From positions 12,484,609 to 12,548,608 of the forward strand of contig CM072165.1 of the NCBI GenBank assembly GCA_036850595.1: DNA of 64,000 nucleotides. Direction: 5' to 3'. The notes beneath the pieces were generated by a model. It saw nothing but the letters and a program-made list of their open reading frames with translations. It ran no database searches and was not told the origin of the DNA. The position numbers were made by a program, and so were the translations under genes. Numbering within the stretch: the first letter of the stretch is position 1; each line of letters opens with the position of its first letter. The DNA is from Rhyacichthys aspro (lineage: Eukaryota > Chordata > Actinopteri > Gobiiformes > Rhyacichthyidae). Shown in pieces: positions 1-12,490 of this stretch.

Positions 1-339
1 CACTATTGGGGAATATGACGGATCACTGCACACTGTACACACCGTAAAAATAAACGGCCGCGCTGTATATTTTTACAATCTGCAAGATGTTGCGAGGCTG
101 TTGCAGCAGCAGTGGCTCTTGCTACGACGATGTGTAAACACGGTTATTCTGCTGTTTGTTTTTTACGGTCGTGGCTTTGGGTCAAATTCTCGAAGTCCCA
201 TTCTCTATCCTTACATATATCTTTCTATTTGTTCCTTCGCTCACGACAAACAGTTAATTGATACAGCAGACCTTGAAAACTACTGCTAAAATGTGATTTT
301 AAAGAAGCAGCACAGCAAGCTAAATAAATGTCATAACAT

Positions 340-460
340 TTAGGTAGATAGGTATGTATTCATATAAAACTTTAAAGGGCATAAATCCATTTTGGTATAA
401 AGATATTACTTGGAATGTTTTCTGAGATGGTACTTGATGTGAAGAGTTTGAGAACCACTG
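340..460 (-). mobile_element. hAT-type transposon end (remnant)
   Basis: Read on the minus strand, the segment starts CAGTGGTTCTCAAACTC (complement of 444-460), the typical terminal inverted repeat of many hAT non-autonomous elements. It continues with a 'gtaccatctcagaaaa'-like stretch that I recall from fish copies. The 8 bases just outside the end are cactaagt, but I found no matching upstream copy of them and no partner terminus. I therefore treat it as a truncated or decayed end, and the inner boundary is a guess. Confidence 0.45.
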
Positions 461-994
461 CACTAAGTAATCAGCCCCACTTAAAGAAGATCCAATTCAT
501 TACCAATTTTATTTATAGAGCACTTAGAGAGATAGAAATATAAAATAACAGAAAATAAAATAAAATAATTGTGGGTTTTATAATAAACAGTTCAATCATA
601 AACAAGTAATTTCTTTTTAAACTTTTAAACTATTTGACTAAAGTTTACTTAAAACAAAAAGGTAACAGTTTGCATATAAATAATTTAAAAAATAAATAAT
701 GTAAAATGAGTCCAGAAGTTGTTGTATTTTTTTCACAAAATTGAAGTTGGATCTACCGACAAAAAGTGCTTAGAGGAAAAATCCAATCATTTTTGCGATA
801 GGAAGCCATCGAGTTGGACTAACTAAACTATAAATAAGATGTATTTAATATCCACTTGGTTGAAATGAATTGAAAAGATCCATTTAAATTCGTACCTATT
901 TTTTTTTTAAGTTTAGCCAGCGGATTATTTTTAGTGTTAGCGAGTAGTGAATAACAGGGATGTAACATGTCACAAATTCAACAAGACGAGACGA

Positions 995-1019
995 GACAAG
1001 ATGTCGGCACCATCTTGTC
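995..1019. repeat. 9-bp stem-loop
   Basis: GACAAGATG at 995-1003 and CATCTTGTC at 1011-1019 are perfect reverse complements separated by 7 bases. A GACGAGAC repeat lies just before it. It is probably part of an interspersed element; no function is evident. Confidence 0.5.
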
Positions 1020-2349
1020 ACAACATGACAGAATGTATCTAAGGATTATAATTTCAAATGTTTCTACAAGACTAAATCGAGAAAGTCGAGAGCTCAGGTG
1101 CAAAACAAGCTTTATATAAGAAAGACTCATAAGAGATGTAAATAAGTTTATCCAAAAATAGAAGAGTTTTACCTCGCCCCAGATAAATGCATTGAAACTG
1201 GGCTATTTGCTAATGCTATTGCTTTTTACTGTAAAGTTGCAATGTTGTACTTTTATAAACACTTTTTTAGGGTCACAATCTCAGACTTGAATGGATTGTT
1301 ACTTAATATTTTAAAAGTAAATACAAGTCTACTGGACTGTATCATTCCGGCGATCCCTCCTGTGTTTATGGTGTTGGTCTTGATTTTCTCTTTCTCTTTT
1401 ATGCCTTTTATCTTCACCCTGTCACAGTTCAAAGAAGCCCGTCTTTCTCTGTTTGTCGACTTGAGCAGCAGCAGTTCTATAACGCACATACAGCCTGTAC
1501 CGTATACACCGCTGGCACCGTATTCGAACGTATTCAGTCTATTTCCAAAGACGCCGTGTTCGCTGTGCTCAGAAAATAAACACGGGGAAAGAGCAGATTC
1601 CAAAACACTGATCTGTGCTGCAGGAGAAGACACATGCTGGCGCCCTCACATCCCGTACACAAACACATAGCTAATTTAGCGGAAACATGGCCGGCTGAGC
1701 TCTGTCCACTGCAACAACACGCCTGGTTAGAGCCCACTTCACGCTGCGTTCGCCGTGTCGGCTTTACGTCTCCATCTTCTTTCCACCTCTGCACTGTTGT
1801 GACTGTATTTACCTGTTTCACTTTTCAAATAGGAAGGATAAGTCTACAGAAATCACACTTTTTGAATTAAAGTAATACCAGGGGTTTAGTGAATTCAGTG
1901 AACTGTGTGACAAACAACACCACACAGGAATTTCACAGTTTAGCTGAAATGTTTTTGCTTTTTTTGTTTTGTGTCCATGCAACAGCACATTGCATTATTC
2001 ATTGGGGTTGATTAATAATAATATAATAATAACACTTATAAAAACAAATATATTTCCAATGATTCCATATCTTGGAGGCAACAAATGAGAAGTCAGTCTT
2101 CACAGAATCCTGTCAAAATAGTAATGGAAATTTTATTCATGAGTCATAATTTATATAATGGACTGGTTCAATTGAAGGACTTTATAACTGTATTATAATT
2201 ACAAATTTGTCTTTATTGGTCATTTTATGCTTGTTGTTTGTATTTAATTTAGGCAACTACATGTTAATTAACATCAAGGTTAAACCAACGTGATTAAATG
2301 TTAAAGATATTAGAAGTGTGATTAAGGTCAAAATGTTTTGGTTTGAACA

Positions 2350-2449
2350 NNNNNNNNNNNNNNNNNNNNNNNNNNNNNNNNNNNNNNNNNNNNNNNNNNN
2401 NNNNNNNNNNNNNNNNNNNNNNNNNNNNNNNNNNNNNNNNNNNNNNNNN
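2350..2449. other. Assembly gap (100 N)
   Basis: Exactly 100 N, a conventional placeholder for a gap of unknown size. Sequence on either side need not be adjacent in the genome. Confidence 0.99.
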
Positions 2450-4140
2450 ACTTCCTTGGTAATAGTATCCCAGTTTTAGTAGATGGAGCGCATAAATTCG
2501 AACAAAGAACAATGCAGCAGTGTTTACTCATCGCTCTGCTCTCACACATAGTACATTACATCTAAGCCACACTTCCTGCTGTCCTGAACACCTACATACC
2601 ACACAATCCAAGGTAACGCAAGTTGACAACGAAGCGAGAAGGAGAAGCGAGTTTGGCCCCGTGGACATGAACGCAGCAGCAGCAGCGGCAGCAGCTAGCC
2701 CTTGTTCTTCTACACCCACCACCCCCCCATCCTATACCCTCCTCCATCTACTGCACCACCGGCAGAGAAGGACCTTTTCCAACTGGAGCAGGCAGCCCAG
2801 AACATTACCTCTCTGAGTGTGTGGGAGCGCGATAACACGGCTCTTATTTATGTTGACTTTACAGCCATAGGAGGTAGTTAAGTGTCATCAAGGAGAAATG
2901 CCTCTGATGGGGGAGCTAAATCAATATAGAGGCATTTGTCGTTGGACACAATACGGTAACGTTGTATTGTGTGAATCAACGTCATTTTCTTACGCTAAAC
3001 TAGTACTGATCCGTTCATTGTGCCACGGCGAACAGTGTGTAAGCAGATTTGGCGTTATCTTTAGAAGTCCGAGATGCTGCGTCGACATTTGTAAGTGTGT
3101 CTATATGCTCGTGCACTCAACATAATGCTGACCGACAGTAAGCACACAACAGAAGCGTGCATTTTCGGCTTTGTTTGTAGTCGGGGGCCGCTATCCGCCA
3201 CAGCTCTTCTTTGCATTGTATTCATCATGTGAGCGCAGGGCTTACGGATCAATCAGGGAGGCCAAATGGAGGTGATCCCTATTGTATTTATTCATGAAAT
3301 TACTGTCTAGACATTGGAAGCAAGGCAGCGGCTGCAGGGAGGGAATGCTAAGTGGGGGAAGATGAGCGGAGAGGAGTTAGAGTCACAGTTTGGACAATAA
3401 TGCACGTGAAGAAGCTCATTTACTATTGTTATTCTATTGTTCGTGCTTGTGTAAAAGAGAAGGCTATTCTAGGAAGAAATTTTGGAACAAATATTTGCAA
3501 AATCAAATTAATAAAAGGCTGGACCGGCCATCTGGAATATTGGATGGTTTTGTCATTAGCACATAGAGCTAGGAAGTGACTCATTAGTATTAGCTTATCC
3601 TGGCTCATAAACCGACAAAGCTTAATAGAGTGCAGTGACTATTCAAGCGAAGGAAATATTTTAAAAATGAGCGCACATTACGACACAAAACTGTTCGATT
3701 GATATTCCACAGTAAAATGAAATCCACCATGATAGTACATCATATCATATTAACCATTTATAGTCTTTAGGAAAGGTAAATGATGTGAGACTTTTGTTTT
3801 TGCAATTTTTTTGAGGCATCGACCAATACGAGTTAGTTTTTTTTTTTTTTTTGGTGTAGACAAAAGTTATGCAAAACGTAATTTGGATGCAGCATGATCT
3901 AATTCTGTCATTCAAAAAGAAAGAAAAATAAATCATAATCATATATCTCTGATGTCACATAAAGTTAAGTCAATGAAAAGACTCCTATTTTGCTTTTGAC
4001 TTTTTACAATAAATTTTGCATTAAACTAATTTTATTGGAATAATTATAATTAATGTAGTTTATGTTAATCTTAAGTTCAATTCATTTTTGCGAATTCTCT
4101 TCTTCATTTCTGCCACTTTCTGTAATAAACGGTGGCAATT
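2450..4140. other. Non-coding; GCA trinucleotide tract at 2673-2695
   Basis: Right after the gap lies a moderately GC-rich stretch with an interrupted GCA repeat (2673-2695). It reads as an Ala run after an ATG at 2667 but has no recognisable domain after it, so I do not call a gene. The rest is ordinary sequence with a 16-base poly-T at 3837-3852 and AT-rich flanks. Confidence 0.4.
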
Positions 4141-4149
4141 TCTTTCTTT

Positions 4150-5720
4150 CTTCTTAAACCCGTATCCAGCCACTTTTGAGTGTGATATACACAGGCTCTT
4201 TTCTACAACAGGGCAATAAAAGTACTAAATGTGATATTGAAACTAAAAAGCACACTGCTACACTGCACAGACAGGAATATCCCGCAACAAGTGACAATAA
4301 AAACTGGCTTCTGTTTTTGGGAAGAACAAGGCTGATCCATAAAAGAAAATTGCTCCAAAAGTAATTAAATCCACCAGTGTCCTTCAGGAAACCACTCCCT
4401 GGATCACCCATAAGCGCAGAAATAATTTTCTATCATGTCTGGGTCAGAAGTTATCCAAAGCATAACGGCAAAATGATTAAACATGGCCCGTCGGGAATAA
4501 TGACTTTGTTTTTCCCCATGGCCTTAGCTGCCTGCTGTCTGCCAGACTCCTTTAGATCCCGCAGAGGTGAGTACCTGAAGGCTTTTTGATGACACGCAGC
4601 TGATTTGTGGTGATAAGTGAGCGTAACTGCCACATTTTTCTCTGTCGGTTTGCTTTTTGGGAATCATATTTCAAGACCTCTCCGGAAAGCTTGCTTCCCC
4701 GTTGCTGCCTTGCCCGCCCATTACACCTTTAATAACATCTTTCTCTTGGAACTTTTGCCTTTCCTCGCCGAGGTAATGGTGACTGCTGGGACATTATGGC
4801 TCCAAATTGCACGGACAGGTTGAAAAAGTAGCCCGGAGTAGTTTTAAGACGGGCTGTTTAAGTGCAATGGCGGCCGACTGGGGTTTGGAGATGTCCTCAG
4901 GTCGCCGAGGTTGGGACAGACAGCCGAGGTCATTAACATGAAGATGAGGGCAGGCTTTTATCAGCTTGGACGCACACCAATTCCTGGAGGAAATCAAGCG
5001 GTGTTTGCGAGTGCTTTAAACTGCCATTCATCATTTAACCCCATCAGGGCAGTACATCTATCGAGCGCCCCTTCTCGACCTTAGGGAATCAATGGCGGCA
5101 CTTTATTCCATCGCCACTTTACCGCAGAAGAAAAAGTCCCCTCTTGAATCATTTGGACAAAAAGACTGCGAATCATTTGCTCGAAGTCACCCACCCCGTT
5201 CGTTTTGGCGTCTTTGTTACCTCGGCTGCCTCTGTCTGTCTGCTTTGGGCAAAATTTGCGAATTACATGCGAGCAAAAAAGACTGTGGGCTGTAATAACA
5301 TGCCACGATCCTCTCGGCACATTCAGGATGATAGGCCAAGAGGAGAAGCTCGAAGAGTTTCTTGCCGTTTCCTTCTTTCAACGGAGATTTTGCACACAGA
5401 TTTAATATGCCCCCCTCGGACGAGTACATGCGGAGCTTCTGTGAGGGCTTCAAACCTGCAGCAATCATCTCTGACCCTTGTGCAATCAAATACGAGGGCT
5501 TCTTTCTAGCCTTGCTCTTTCTTTGAGCAGGCGACACTACAAAGAGCGATACAGAGATGTGGGAAGAAAGGAAAAAATACAGACAAGTGAGCAAGGGATG
5601 GAGACAGATAAAAATGAAGTCGATAAGTAAAGGATACAGAATGGTCTTGTTCATTCCGGGCACAGCTAAGGCGTTGAGGAAGACGAACGAGGTGTGAGAC
5701 AACAACTGTCAACGTTTGCT
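4150..5720. promoter_or_regulatory. Candidate conserved non-coding block
   Basis: This stretch is more GC-balanced than its surroundings, almost free of simple repeats, and full of short motifs typical of vertebrate regulatory sequence, such as TAAT and ATTA cores around 4720-4730 and 4930-5035. Open frames occur on both strands and overlap each other, which argues against a protein gene. A donor-like GGTGAGTAC follows position 4565 but no matching exon is recognisable. Regulatory status is inferred from composition only. Confidence 0.3.
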
Positions 5721-6109
5721 ATTGCGCCTGACCAGAGATTGACATTCATTTTCACTCACACAAATGCAGTTAGTTGCTAATTGAACTCTGAAAGATGAGC
5801 GGGAGAAAATGAATGGATAAACAATGAAGAGTAAGTTGGTCATGTGTGTAAAAAATATCGAGGATAGAACAGGTTTTTGCTCATGTCAATAAATGTCAAT
5901 AGTGGAGAAAGGTGGCCGCAATGGACCAGAGTGCAGGTTTGCAAGTGCACATCTAAAAACTTGTCCATCAAAAGATCAAGTGGCATCAGAGAAAAAAGTT
6001 GTTCCACCATGTTGTTTGAAGTTTACATTCTGTAGTTTTGCTCCACTGGCTTCATTCAGAGACAGATTTAAAAATACTAAAAAATGCGGAGGAAGTGCTC
6101 TCACTTATG

Positions 6110-6420
6110 GGCCCTTATAAATATTTAAAGCCCATGTTGAACAGGCTAATGTCACCAACAGATTATTGCCAATGGGGACCATAAATGTCGTCAATAGGCC
6201 CGATCTCCCAGCTGCCCCTCTCCGTACTAGTCCCCAGTGATGCTGTAATGGCGGCTCTGCCTAATGCTACATTTATATTTATAAAAGGGCTGGATTTTAA
6301 TGGGTTTCTTATTAAACCGCATGCAATGGTCTGGCCCCTATTATAATCTTGTTCTGTCATTGCGGCCGGCATAAAAATCAAGACATGAATAATCCAAATC
6401 ACTGTATGTAAGTTATTTAC
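6110..6420. promoter_or_regulatory. Candidate conserved non-coding element
   Basis: A repeat-free segment with several A/T-core homeodomain-like sites (ATTA, TAAT, ATAAA) set in GC-balanced sequence. It includes taatggcggctctgcctaat and a GCATGC-containing part near 6320. No open frame of note. Without alignment to other genomes this is only an impression that it is a deeply conserved enhancer-type element. Confidence 0.35.
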
Positions 6421-6504
6421 ACATTAGAATCTGGGTAGAGTATAGAAGATGTAAATACATAGGTTCTGCAGAATTGTAATGGTTATAAAATGTGTTGAGC
6501 CAAG

Positions 6505-6775
6505 ATAGATTAAGTTTAAGTAGTCCGTATTAACCAGGTTAAACTGTTTATGGTCTGAGTGTAACTTTAAACCTGTCCAAATTCAATTTTATCCAGGTTA
6601 AATCTATTTTAAACTGGTTAAAGTCTGTGTTAAACCGATTAAAAGACCCATATTTCAAGTTAAACTAACACTTCAAACCTGTCCAAATCCATCTATAACC
6701 TGTTTAAATCCATTTTGAAACAGTTCAGGTCCACGTTAAACCTTTTTAAACCTGTCCAAATCCAGTTAAATACAT
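6505..6775. repeat. Degenerate TTTAAACC(T)GT-rich repeat block
   Basis: Short phrases such as 'aacctgtccaaatcc', 'aacctgtttaaatcc' and 'aaaccggtt'-like variants recur about every 20 bases. They resemble the 21-bp minisatellite at 18365-22000, but decayed and in mixed phase. I could not find the hAT-like ends that flank the other copies. Confidence 0.5.
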
Positions 6776-6779
6776 AGCC

Positions 6780-7850
6780 TGGCCAGCTATCTTTGCAACT
6801 GGTTACAACCAATAAACTGGAGGCCGGGTAAAAAGGAAAATTGCTCAGCAAGCACTAATTTGACTCCATGAAGTCGAAGAGGTATAGAATATTTTCATCC
6901 CATCTCCTTTAACTTCTTCCTTCAAGTGCAGGTCCACATTTGGTTTTAGTGCATGCTTTATTTATGCATTGATAGCTGTATTAAAAAAAAAAAAAAGCTT
7001 GGCGTCCGACTCTTGACGGGAACTAATCAGACGTCCGGTTGCTGTAGGTCAGCTCCCTTGCACAGCGGGCAATGTGCGATGGGAAAACAGCCGGAGGCAT
7101 ACTTACTGGTGGGGGGTGATGTGGCTCAGAATGTGTTAATACAGCCTCTGGTCTTGACAAATCTTAATGTGAGATTGGGTAAAAGTCTTCTGCTAGTAGA
7201 TGCTTAATAGGAGTTTTATTCCCACCATACGAGCATGTGTGGGTGTTTCCAAGCTACAACTTTGCACAAGAGCCTCCCTCTCCTTCTGTCAGCATCAAGA
7301 CCTCCAAGAAGTCACACATTAAGCAGCTGCTAAATTGAGATGTAAACACAGCGCACCATTAGCAGGCCTCCTACAGTTCATCTCCTATGGAAACCCCCCA
7401 AAACAAATTTTAGAAACAAGATGACAGAGGAGGGAAACATAAAGCCGAGGGATGAGGCGTGGGAAAATGAGAAAAGACGTCGGGAAGAAGATGAAAAGCT
7501 AACTGTCAGAATCCTTTACCTGTGTTTGCTTCCTGCCCCACCCCCGTGACAATATGAAGAGAAATAAAGGAATGAGGTAAAGAGGGAATAGGGGAGGATG
7601 TATTAAAGGAGGAGCACGCATGGCCGAGCTTGAAATCACATGTGTGCAGCCTTCCACAGGGTAACATGACGTACGGTATTCACCGTGGCGCTCGACGTGG
7701 AAACATGGATCCCGAACGTCAACGAGGAAGGATTATAAACCAGCCCTCGTCATTAAAGTATTAAGATGTAAGGTAAACACACTGCAAACTGACAGCGCTC
7801 AGAGAAATCAAACATTGACGTCTCGAACAATTGTATTGTCTCTTGTCTAT
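6780..7850. other. Non-coding, no gene seen
   Basis: Contains a poly-A run at about 6981-6995, then GC-balanced, repeat-poor sequence (7000-7800) that could include regulatory elements. No reading frame resembles a known protein. Confidence 0.4.
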
Positions 7851-8390
7851 TTTATGACCAAAAATAAATGAATAAACACGGTAAATTACATTTATATTTA
7901 TTTTTGGACTTTCATTTTATTTTTATAAAGAAGTGCATTTTATGACCAAAAATAAATGGATTAAAAACGGGAAATTACATTTATATTTATTTTTGGCCTT
8001 TTATTTTATTTTATTTTTATAAAGAAGTGCATTTTATGACCAAAAATTAATGGATTAAAAACAGGAAATTACATTTATATTTATTTTTGGACTTTTATTT
8101 TATTTTATTTTATTTTTATAAAGAAGTGCATTTTATGACCAAAAATAAATGGATTAAAAACGGGAAATTACATTTATATTTGTTTTTGGCCTTTTATTTT
8201 ATTTTTATAAAGAAGTGTTTTTTATGACCAAAAATAAATGAATAAACATGGGAAATTACATTTATATTTATTTTTGGCCTTTTATTTTATCTAATTTTTT
8301 ATAAAGAAGTGCATTTTATGACCAAAAATAAATGAATAAACACGAGAAATTACATTTTATATTTATTTTTGGCCTTTTATAGGAGTTTAG
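7851..8390. repeat. Tandem array, 6 units of 88-99 bp
   Basis: The phrase tttatgaccaaaaat starts at 7851, 7939, 8033, 8132, 8221 and 8315. Each unit then has taaatg(a/g)at(t/a)aa, a 'gaaattacatttatattt' phrase and a stretch of TTTTA repeats. Unit length varies mainly because the number of TTTTA repeats varies, which implies replication slippage on top of unit duplication. Two diverged units appear to continue at about 8469 and 8625, so the array was once longer. No coding potential. Confidence 0.85.
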
Positions 8391-8699
8391 AGTGGTAAGG
8401 CTATGCTACAGTATGTCATTCCAAAAGGCACTATTGAAATGTCAAAATTTTGAACTCAAAAGTGCCTCTTATGACAAAACACACATTTATAAACATAACA
8501 AATTTGATTTTAGATTTGCTTTTAGCTATTATTCAGAGTTTGCTAAACTTGCTAAAGATTGCCACTACAGAATGTAATCCAAAAAGGTCTATTAAAAGTG
8601 AATTTTACATTTAGAAGAGATTTTTATGACGAAAGACATATTAACAAACACGATAAATTATAAATTTGTTTTTATCTTTTATTTAAAGTTTGCAAAAGG

Positions 8700-11600
8700 T
8701 CACCACTCCAAAATGGAAATAAAATTAAAAAAAAATGCCTTGATACCATAATAAAATCTATCCTATTGTTCCAAAATGCTTTCAAATTAAATGACAAAAC
8801 AGTGTAGGCAAGAGAGTATTTATAGCATGGATAAAAATGACTTCTTCTCTGCCATAATCCATTAAGTGAATCCAGCCCTTCTGTGATTTTTTTCATCGGC
8901 ACGGACTGTTCTGAAGGCAGCTTGCAGTGCAGCAGGTCTTTGACATCCAACTGTCAAACAGTCAAGTTTGGAAAGACACTTTATCTTGCAATCCATATTC
9001 ACTTTTTACATCAGTCATGTTTTTTTTTTTTTTTTTCCGTCTGGAAGTGAATCAAAATGACATGAGTAGAAATAACTCAGAGATGTAAAGCGATCCATCA
9101 GAAGCAGAGTGACTGGTGATGCTGCGGTGTCATAAGTAAATGTCTGTGAAGTGATGTGAAGGAACCGAGATGTCTAGCGGTTGACAAATCCGTGCTGATT
9201 CGCGCGCATTATCCTCAGCTCACTTCCTGCTGTCTAAAAAGGGGAGGAGCCAGAGTGAGAACAAGGGCACATCAGTCTAACTCTGATTTCTCTCTGCTCT
9301 ACAACTGTTTTATTCCACTGCTGTCAGTCTATACCTTCCACAGCCCTGTCAAATTGGCTTCCTCTCATTCATCCTTTGTACTCTGGAGCTCCACTACACA
9401 GCCTCTCTTTTGCTCTGCACCTACACTGACATTTTTTGTTCGAGCTGAGGTCTGAGGCCAGCTGTTGCGGTCTGATTTGAGCTGTTTCAAGTGCGCTCTC
9501 AACAATGGAGGAGATAAGAATGGTCTTGGCACGGCCGGCAAACAGCTGAGGCATGTGGATCATAAATCAACGCGCGGGAACAATGAAGTCTATCTGAAAT
9601 CTATTCTGTCTACAGTTAAAAAGCAATACCACACACCGACATTTCATGCTATTGACATGTTTATGCTCATGCAAGGCTATGGCTCTTGGATGAACATGAA
9701 CAAGAGACTTGCAAGTGTAGCAATGTAATATTTAGAGATCATAACTTTGGATACACTATGTATTTGATTGTCTTAAAGAAAAGAATACACAAAAAATAAA
9801 AAAAAAGGGATGCACCAAAAGACAGTAGTATCTAATACTTCAGATCTTTGTTACTAGAAGAACTACAAATTTAGATTTAATGGGATACAATGTCCACATT
9901 CAAAATCTCTGTATTTAAAACATTGGCTTATTCACCATTGATGATATGCATATTGAAAAAATATACAAACATGCCGTGGAGATTTTGAGCTTCATGCTCT
10001 GTGCACTCTGCTTACAGCACCAGTCACACAACAAAATCAAAGGACCAGCATGTCAACAAACTTGTTCAGAGAATCTGAATTATTCACATTTGACGCACAC
10101 CTGAAGGTTACACTAAATTACGCTACACTTTTAGTCCATAGAAATGTGGTCTCTCCATTTAACCTTTTAGGATTAGCATACAGTCAACATATTTTTCAAG
10201 GTTCAACATTTGCATTTTTGGGGATGAGGGAAGAGGAAGAGCTGGATAAAGTAGATTATTGTATTGTATTGTATATATTGTAAAAACGCCCACCTTTATT
10301 GCACTGTGTAATGGTATCAGGTAGGTAATGGTACAGGCAGATACACAAAGGACCCAGATCAGAATTGGGTTTGTCCTGAAAAAGTTGGACCAGTACTAGG
10401 TATGCCCCTAGTACTGAACCAAAGAAATACTTCTAGACATACATATATATCAGAGCAGGGCAAAAATGGCTCCCACTTTCAAAGAAACTGTATTTCCTGT
10501 CTTTCTTGGACATACTCCACACTGACATTGTACCACCCACTCGCTCACTCACAAGGGCCTAAGTCCCTGCAGTGAAGGGAGCTCAAAGCTCATTGTTCGT
10601 TTCCATTATTCATGGGGGCTAATGGAGGTTTGGATAGCAACCACCAGGGCAGATGTACAGGAGGAAAGGCATCTGAGAGCAGGATGAGTGTTTTGTCTCA
10701 CCTCGGTTTTGTCTGTTGGCCTCAGTGTGTCAGGCTCTCTCTCTCAGCCTGTCTTTGTTGCTGACGCAGGGCTTTAACAGGGTTTCAATGAGTAAGAGCT
10801 CTCTGGCTGCCTCTTGAGTAATGGGACACTGAGAGCGTCTGGAATAAATAAAAGGACGACCGGAACAGCCCTTCCCACCCCTTCCTACCCCTTCCTACCC
10901 CAACGCATCCTCTACCTGAGCTCTCTCCTCTTATTGCAATTCAAATACACCAACTCGCCCGGAGATCAAATACTATCCCGGAATTCTAATAAGCCTTCCC
11001 AGAAAAAGAGATTTTTTTTTCAAAGGAACAAGCATTCTCTTTTAACATATCCCGAAGATTAAAGTTTTTATTTTCTTTTTATAAGTCCCCAGACTCGAAC
11101 TTGATCTTAGCGGCAACTCTAAGTCTGGGCCACTCTAGGACAAGTGCTGACTGCTTTCTATCCATTCCCTACATCAGGTAGAAAGGAAGAAAATCTGACT
11201 AAGCAGATACTTTCTCGGCATGAATTATTCAGCACTGAAGAGAATGCTCTGATTCGCAGTCATAATGGGAGGTCCTGAAATGGTGCACCCTCTCATATAT
11301 ATTTCAGGTCTTGGCAGAGGCGCTGTCATGCAAGAAGTGGAAAACCTACCGCTATGTGTGTTTACTTTGAAGGCAACATACACAGCAGCACCAACATAAC
11401 TGAAGAAGACAGCGCTGTGTCTGTCAGAGGGTATTCTTTATCTGCTCACATTAGCCTGCCTATGGAAGGAACATAAACAATGTATCTGGGTTAAACTGAT
11501 ACGGTGCACATTTCAACCATATGAAAATAGTGTTCAGTGTTTATCTTAAGAAAAATAACTTCATAACACATAGGGCAATAAGGCTTAACAGCACACAGCA

Positions 11601-11980
11601 TGTGGTTTAGTCTTTTTTAAACATTGGAAAGAGCTCAAGTAATGAGTTTCCAAATAATTTGCAGTATTCAACTCATGTGACATTCAGGTTCATCAATAGA
11701 AACAAAATATCCTGTCTGCTCTATGCAAGACCGGTTGCAATTCAAATGACCTTGACTACCTTATTGACACCACATTAAAAGCACATTTCATTTTAAACTT
11801 TTTTTCCAAACAATAAATCTATGCTCCATTAGCAAACATTAGTTTTTATTCACTTCAGAACTAGCACAAATAGCAGATTTGCTCTTTGACATCCACAGCA
11901 CAACATCAAGCCAAAGCAAATGCATTTACTATAGGTTAATAATGACGACATACCTTTGGCGTAACAACATGGTAACGCCC
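8700..11980. other. Non-coding, mixed composition
   Basis: No supported gene. It contains a poly-T at about 9019-9038, an AT-rich part at 9720-9960, a perfect 10-bp stem-loop (10391-10416), a CCCCTTCCTA triple repeat near 10869-10901, and GC-balanced stretches around 9150-9560 and 10540-10800 that could hold regulatory sites. Confidence 0.4.
10391..10416. repeat. Perfect 10-bp stem-loop
   Basis: CAGTACTAGG (10391-10400) and CCTAGTACTG (10407-10416) are exact reverse complements around the 6-base loop tatgcc. It could be a transposon foldback or a chance palindrome. The flanks give no further clue. Confidence 0.7.
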
Positions 11981-11983
11981 CAC

Positions 11984-12007
11984 CCACACACACACACACA
12001 CGCACGT

Positions 12008-12044
<37 letters not shown>
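11984..12044. repeat. (AC)n microsatellite
   Basis: A compound CA/AC repeat interrupted once by cgcacgtacg at about 12001-12010. A typical length-variable dinucleotide tract. Confidence 0.95.
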
Positions 12045-12045
<1 letters not shown>

Positions 12046-12295
12046 CCACCCGACAAAACTGCTATTTTTACCAATGGCAACGGTAACAGGCAACTGGCCA
12101 CACACTCATCATGCAAACAAGCCTTTCAGCACCACGGACAGTGGTTCGTCACCAAACTATCAAACATTCAATTAGTTTACAGGCTTACAGACAGTATGTG
12201 TATATTTTTCCAACATATGAGGTTACAAGTACATTGCCATAGATTTAAATCTCACCAATGCCACTTCAATAACAAAAAGAAGCTGTAGTACTCAC

Positions 12296-12490
12296 TTAAA
12301 AGAAGAAGCGGGAGGCGGTGGTAGGGTCGATGCCGCTTCATTTACGGAGCTAGCTGGCAAGCAGCCGCTAGCCTCCGGCGGGATTGAGTAAAAACTTTTC
12401 TAATTTGGTCATTTTAGCTTTATATTCATCCTGCGCCTTTCGTTCCTTCCTCTTTTGTGCCCCGCTTTTTTGTTTAGGCTCGCTAAACAT
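12296..12490 (-). pseudogene. Broken first exon of a hAT transposase-like (TTF/ZMYM-type) gene
   Basis: On the minus strand an ATG at 12490 opens a frame whose start contains KSGAQKRKERKAQDE. This is the basic N-terminal signature I associate with hAT transposases of the TTF-zinc-finger/ZMYM-like group. The frame hits a stop near 12370 after about 41 codons. One base over, another open frame continues through a Ser/Pro-rich tail (ASGCLPASS then TLPPPPASSF) and ends exactly at a splice donor, AA|GTGAGTACT (intron side from 12295). A single-base indel around 12371-12374 therefore explains the break. The zinc finger and catalytic RNase-H-like regions would lie in later exons, and I do not see them. 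It is probably a dead remnant. The family assignment is from memory of motifs, not a search. Confidence 0.5.

Larger units (their letters stand above)
1..2349. other. AT-rich non-coding contig end
   Basis: No convincing gene is visible in this contig. Its reading frames are short, overlap on both strands and lack recognisable domains. It contains a hAT-type terminus near 444-460, a short stem-loop at 995-1019 and an AT-rich stretch from about 530 to 720. A more GC-balanced part at about 1480-1800 has no feature I recognise. The contig ends at the first N gap. Confidence 0.5.

Noticed and set aside
2520..2816. Poly-Ala open frame just after the first gap
   Set aside because: Alanines come from a GCA repeat, and the remainder is unlike any protein I know and overlaps a minus-strand frame.
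4550..4590. Good splice-donor-like GGTGAGTAC after an open frame
   Set aside because: The upstream frame has no recognisable protein similarity and no acceptor was identified; an isolated donor match is common by chance.
5217..5705. 162-codon open frame on the minus strand
   Set aside because: Overlaps a 121-codon frame on the other strand, has no recognisable domain and lies in a GC-balanced block where stop codons are rarer by chance.
11850..12175. Cys/Val- or His/Thr-repeat frames
   Set aside because: Produced by the (AC)n microsatellite.
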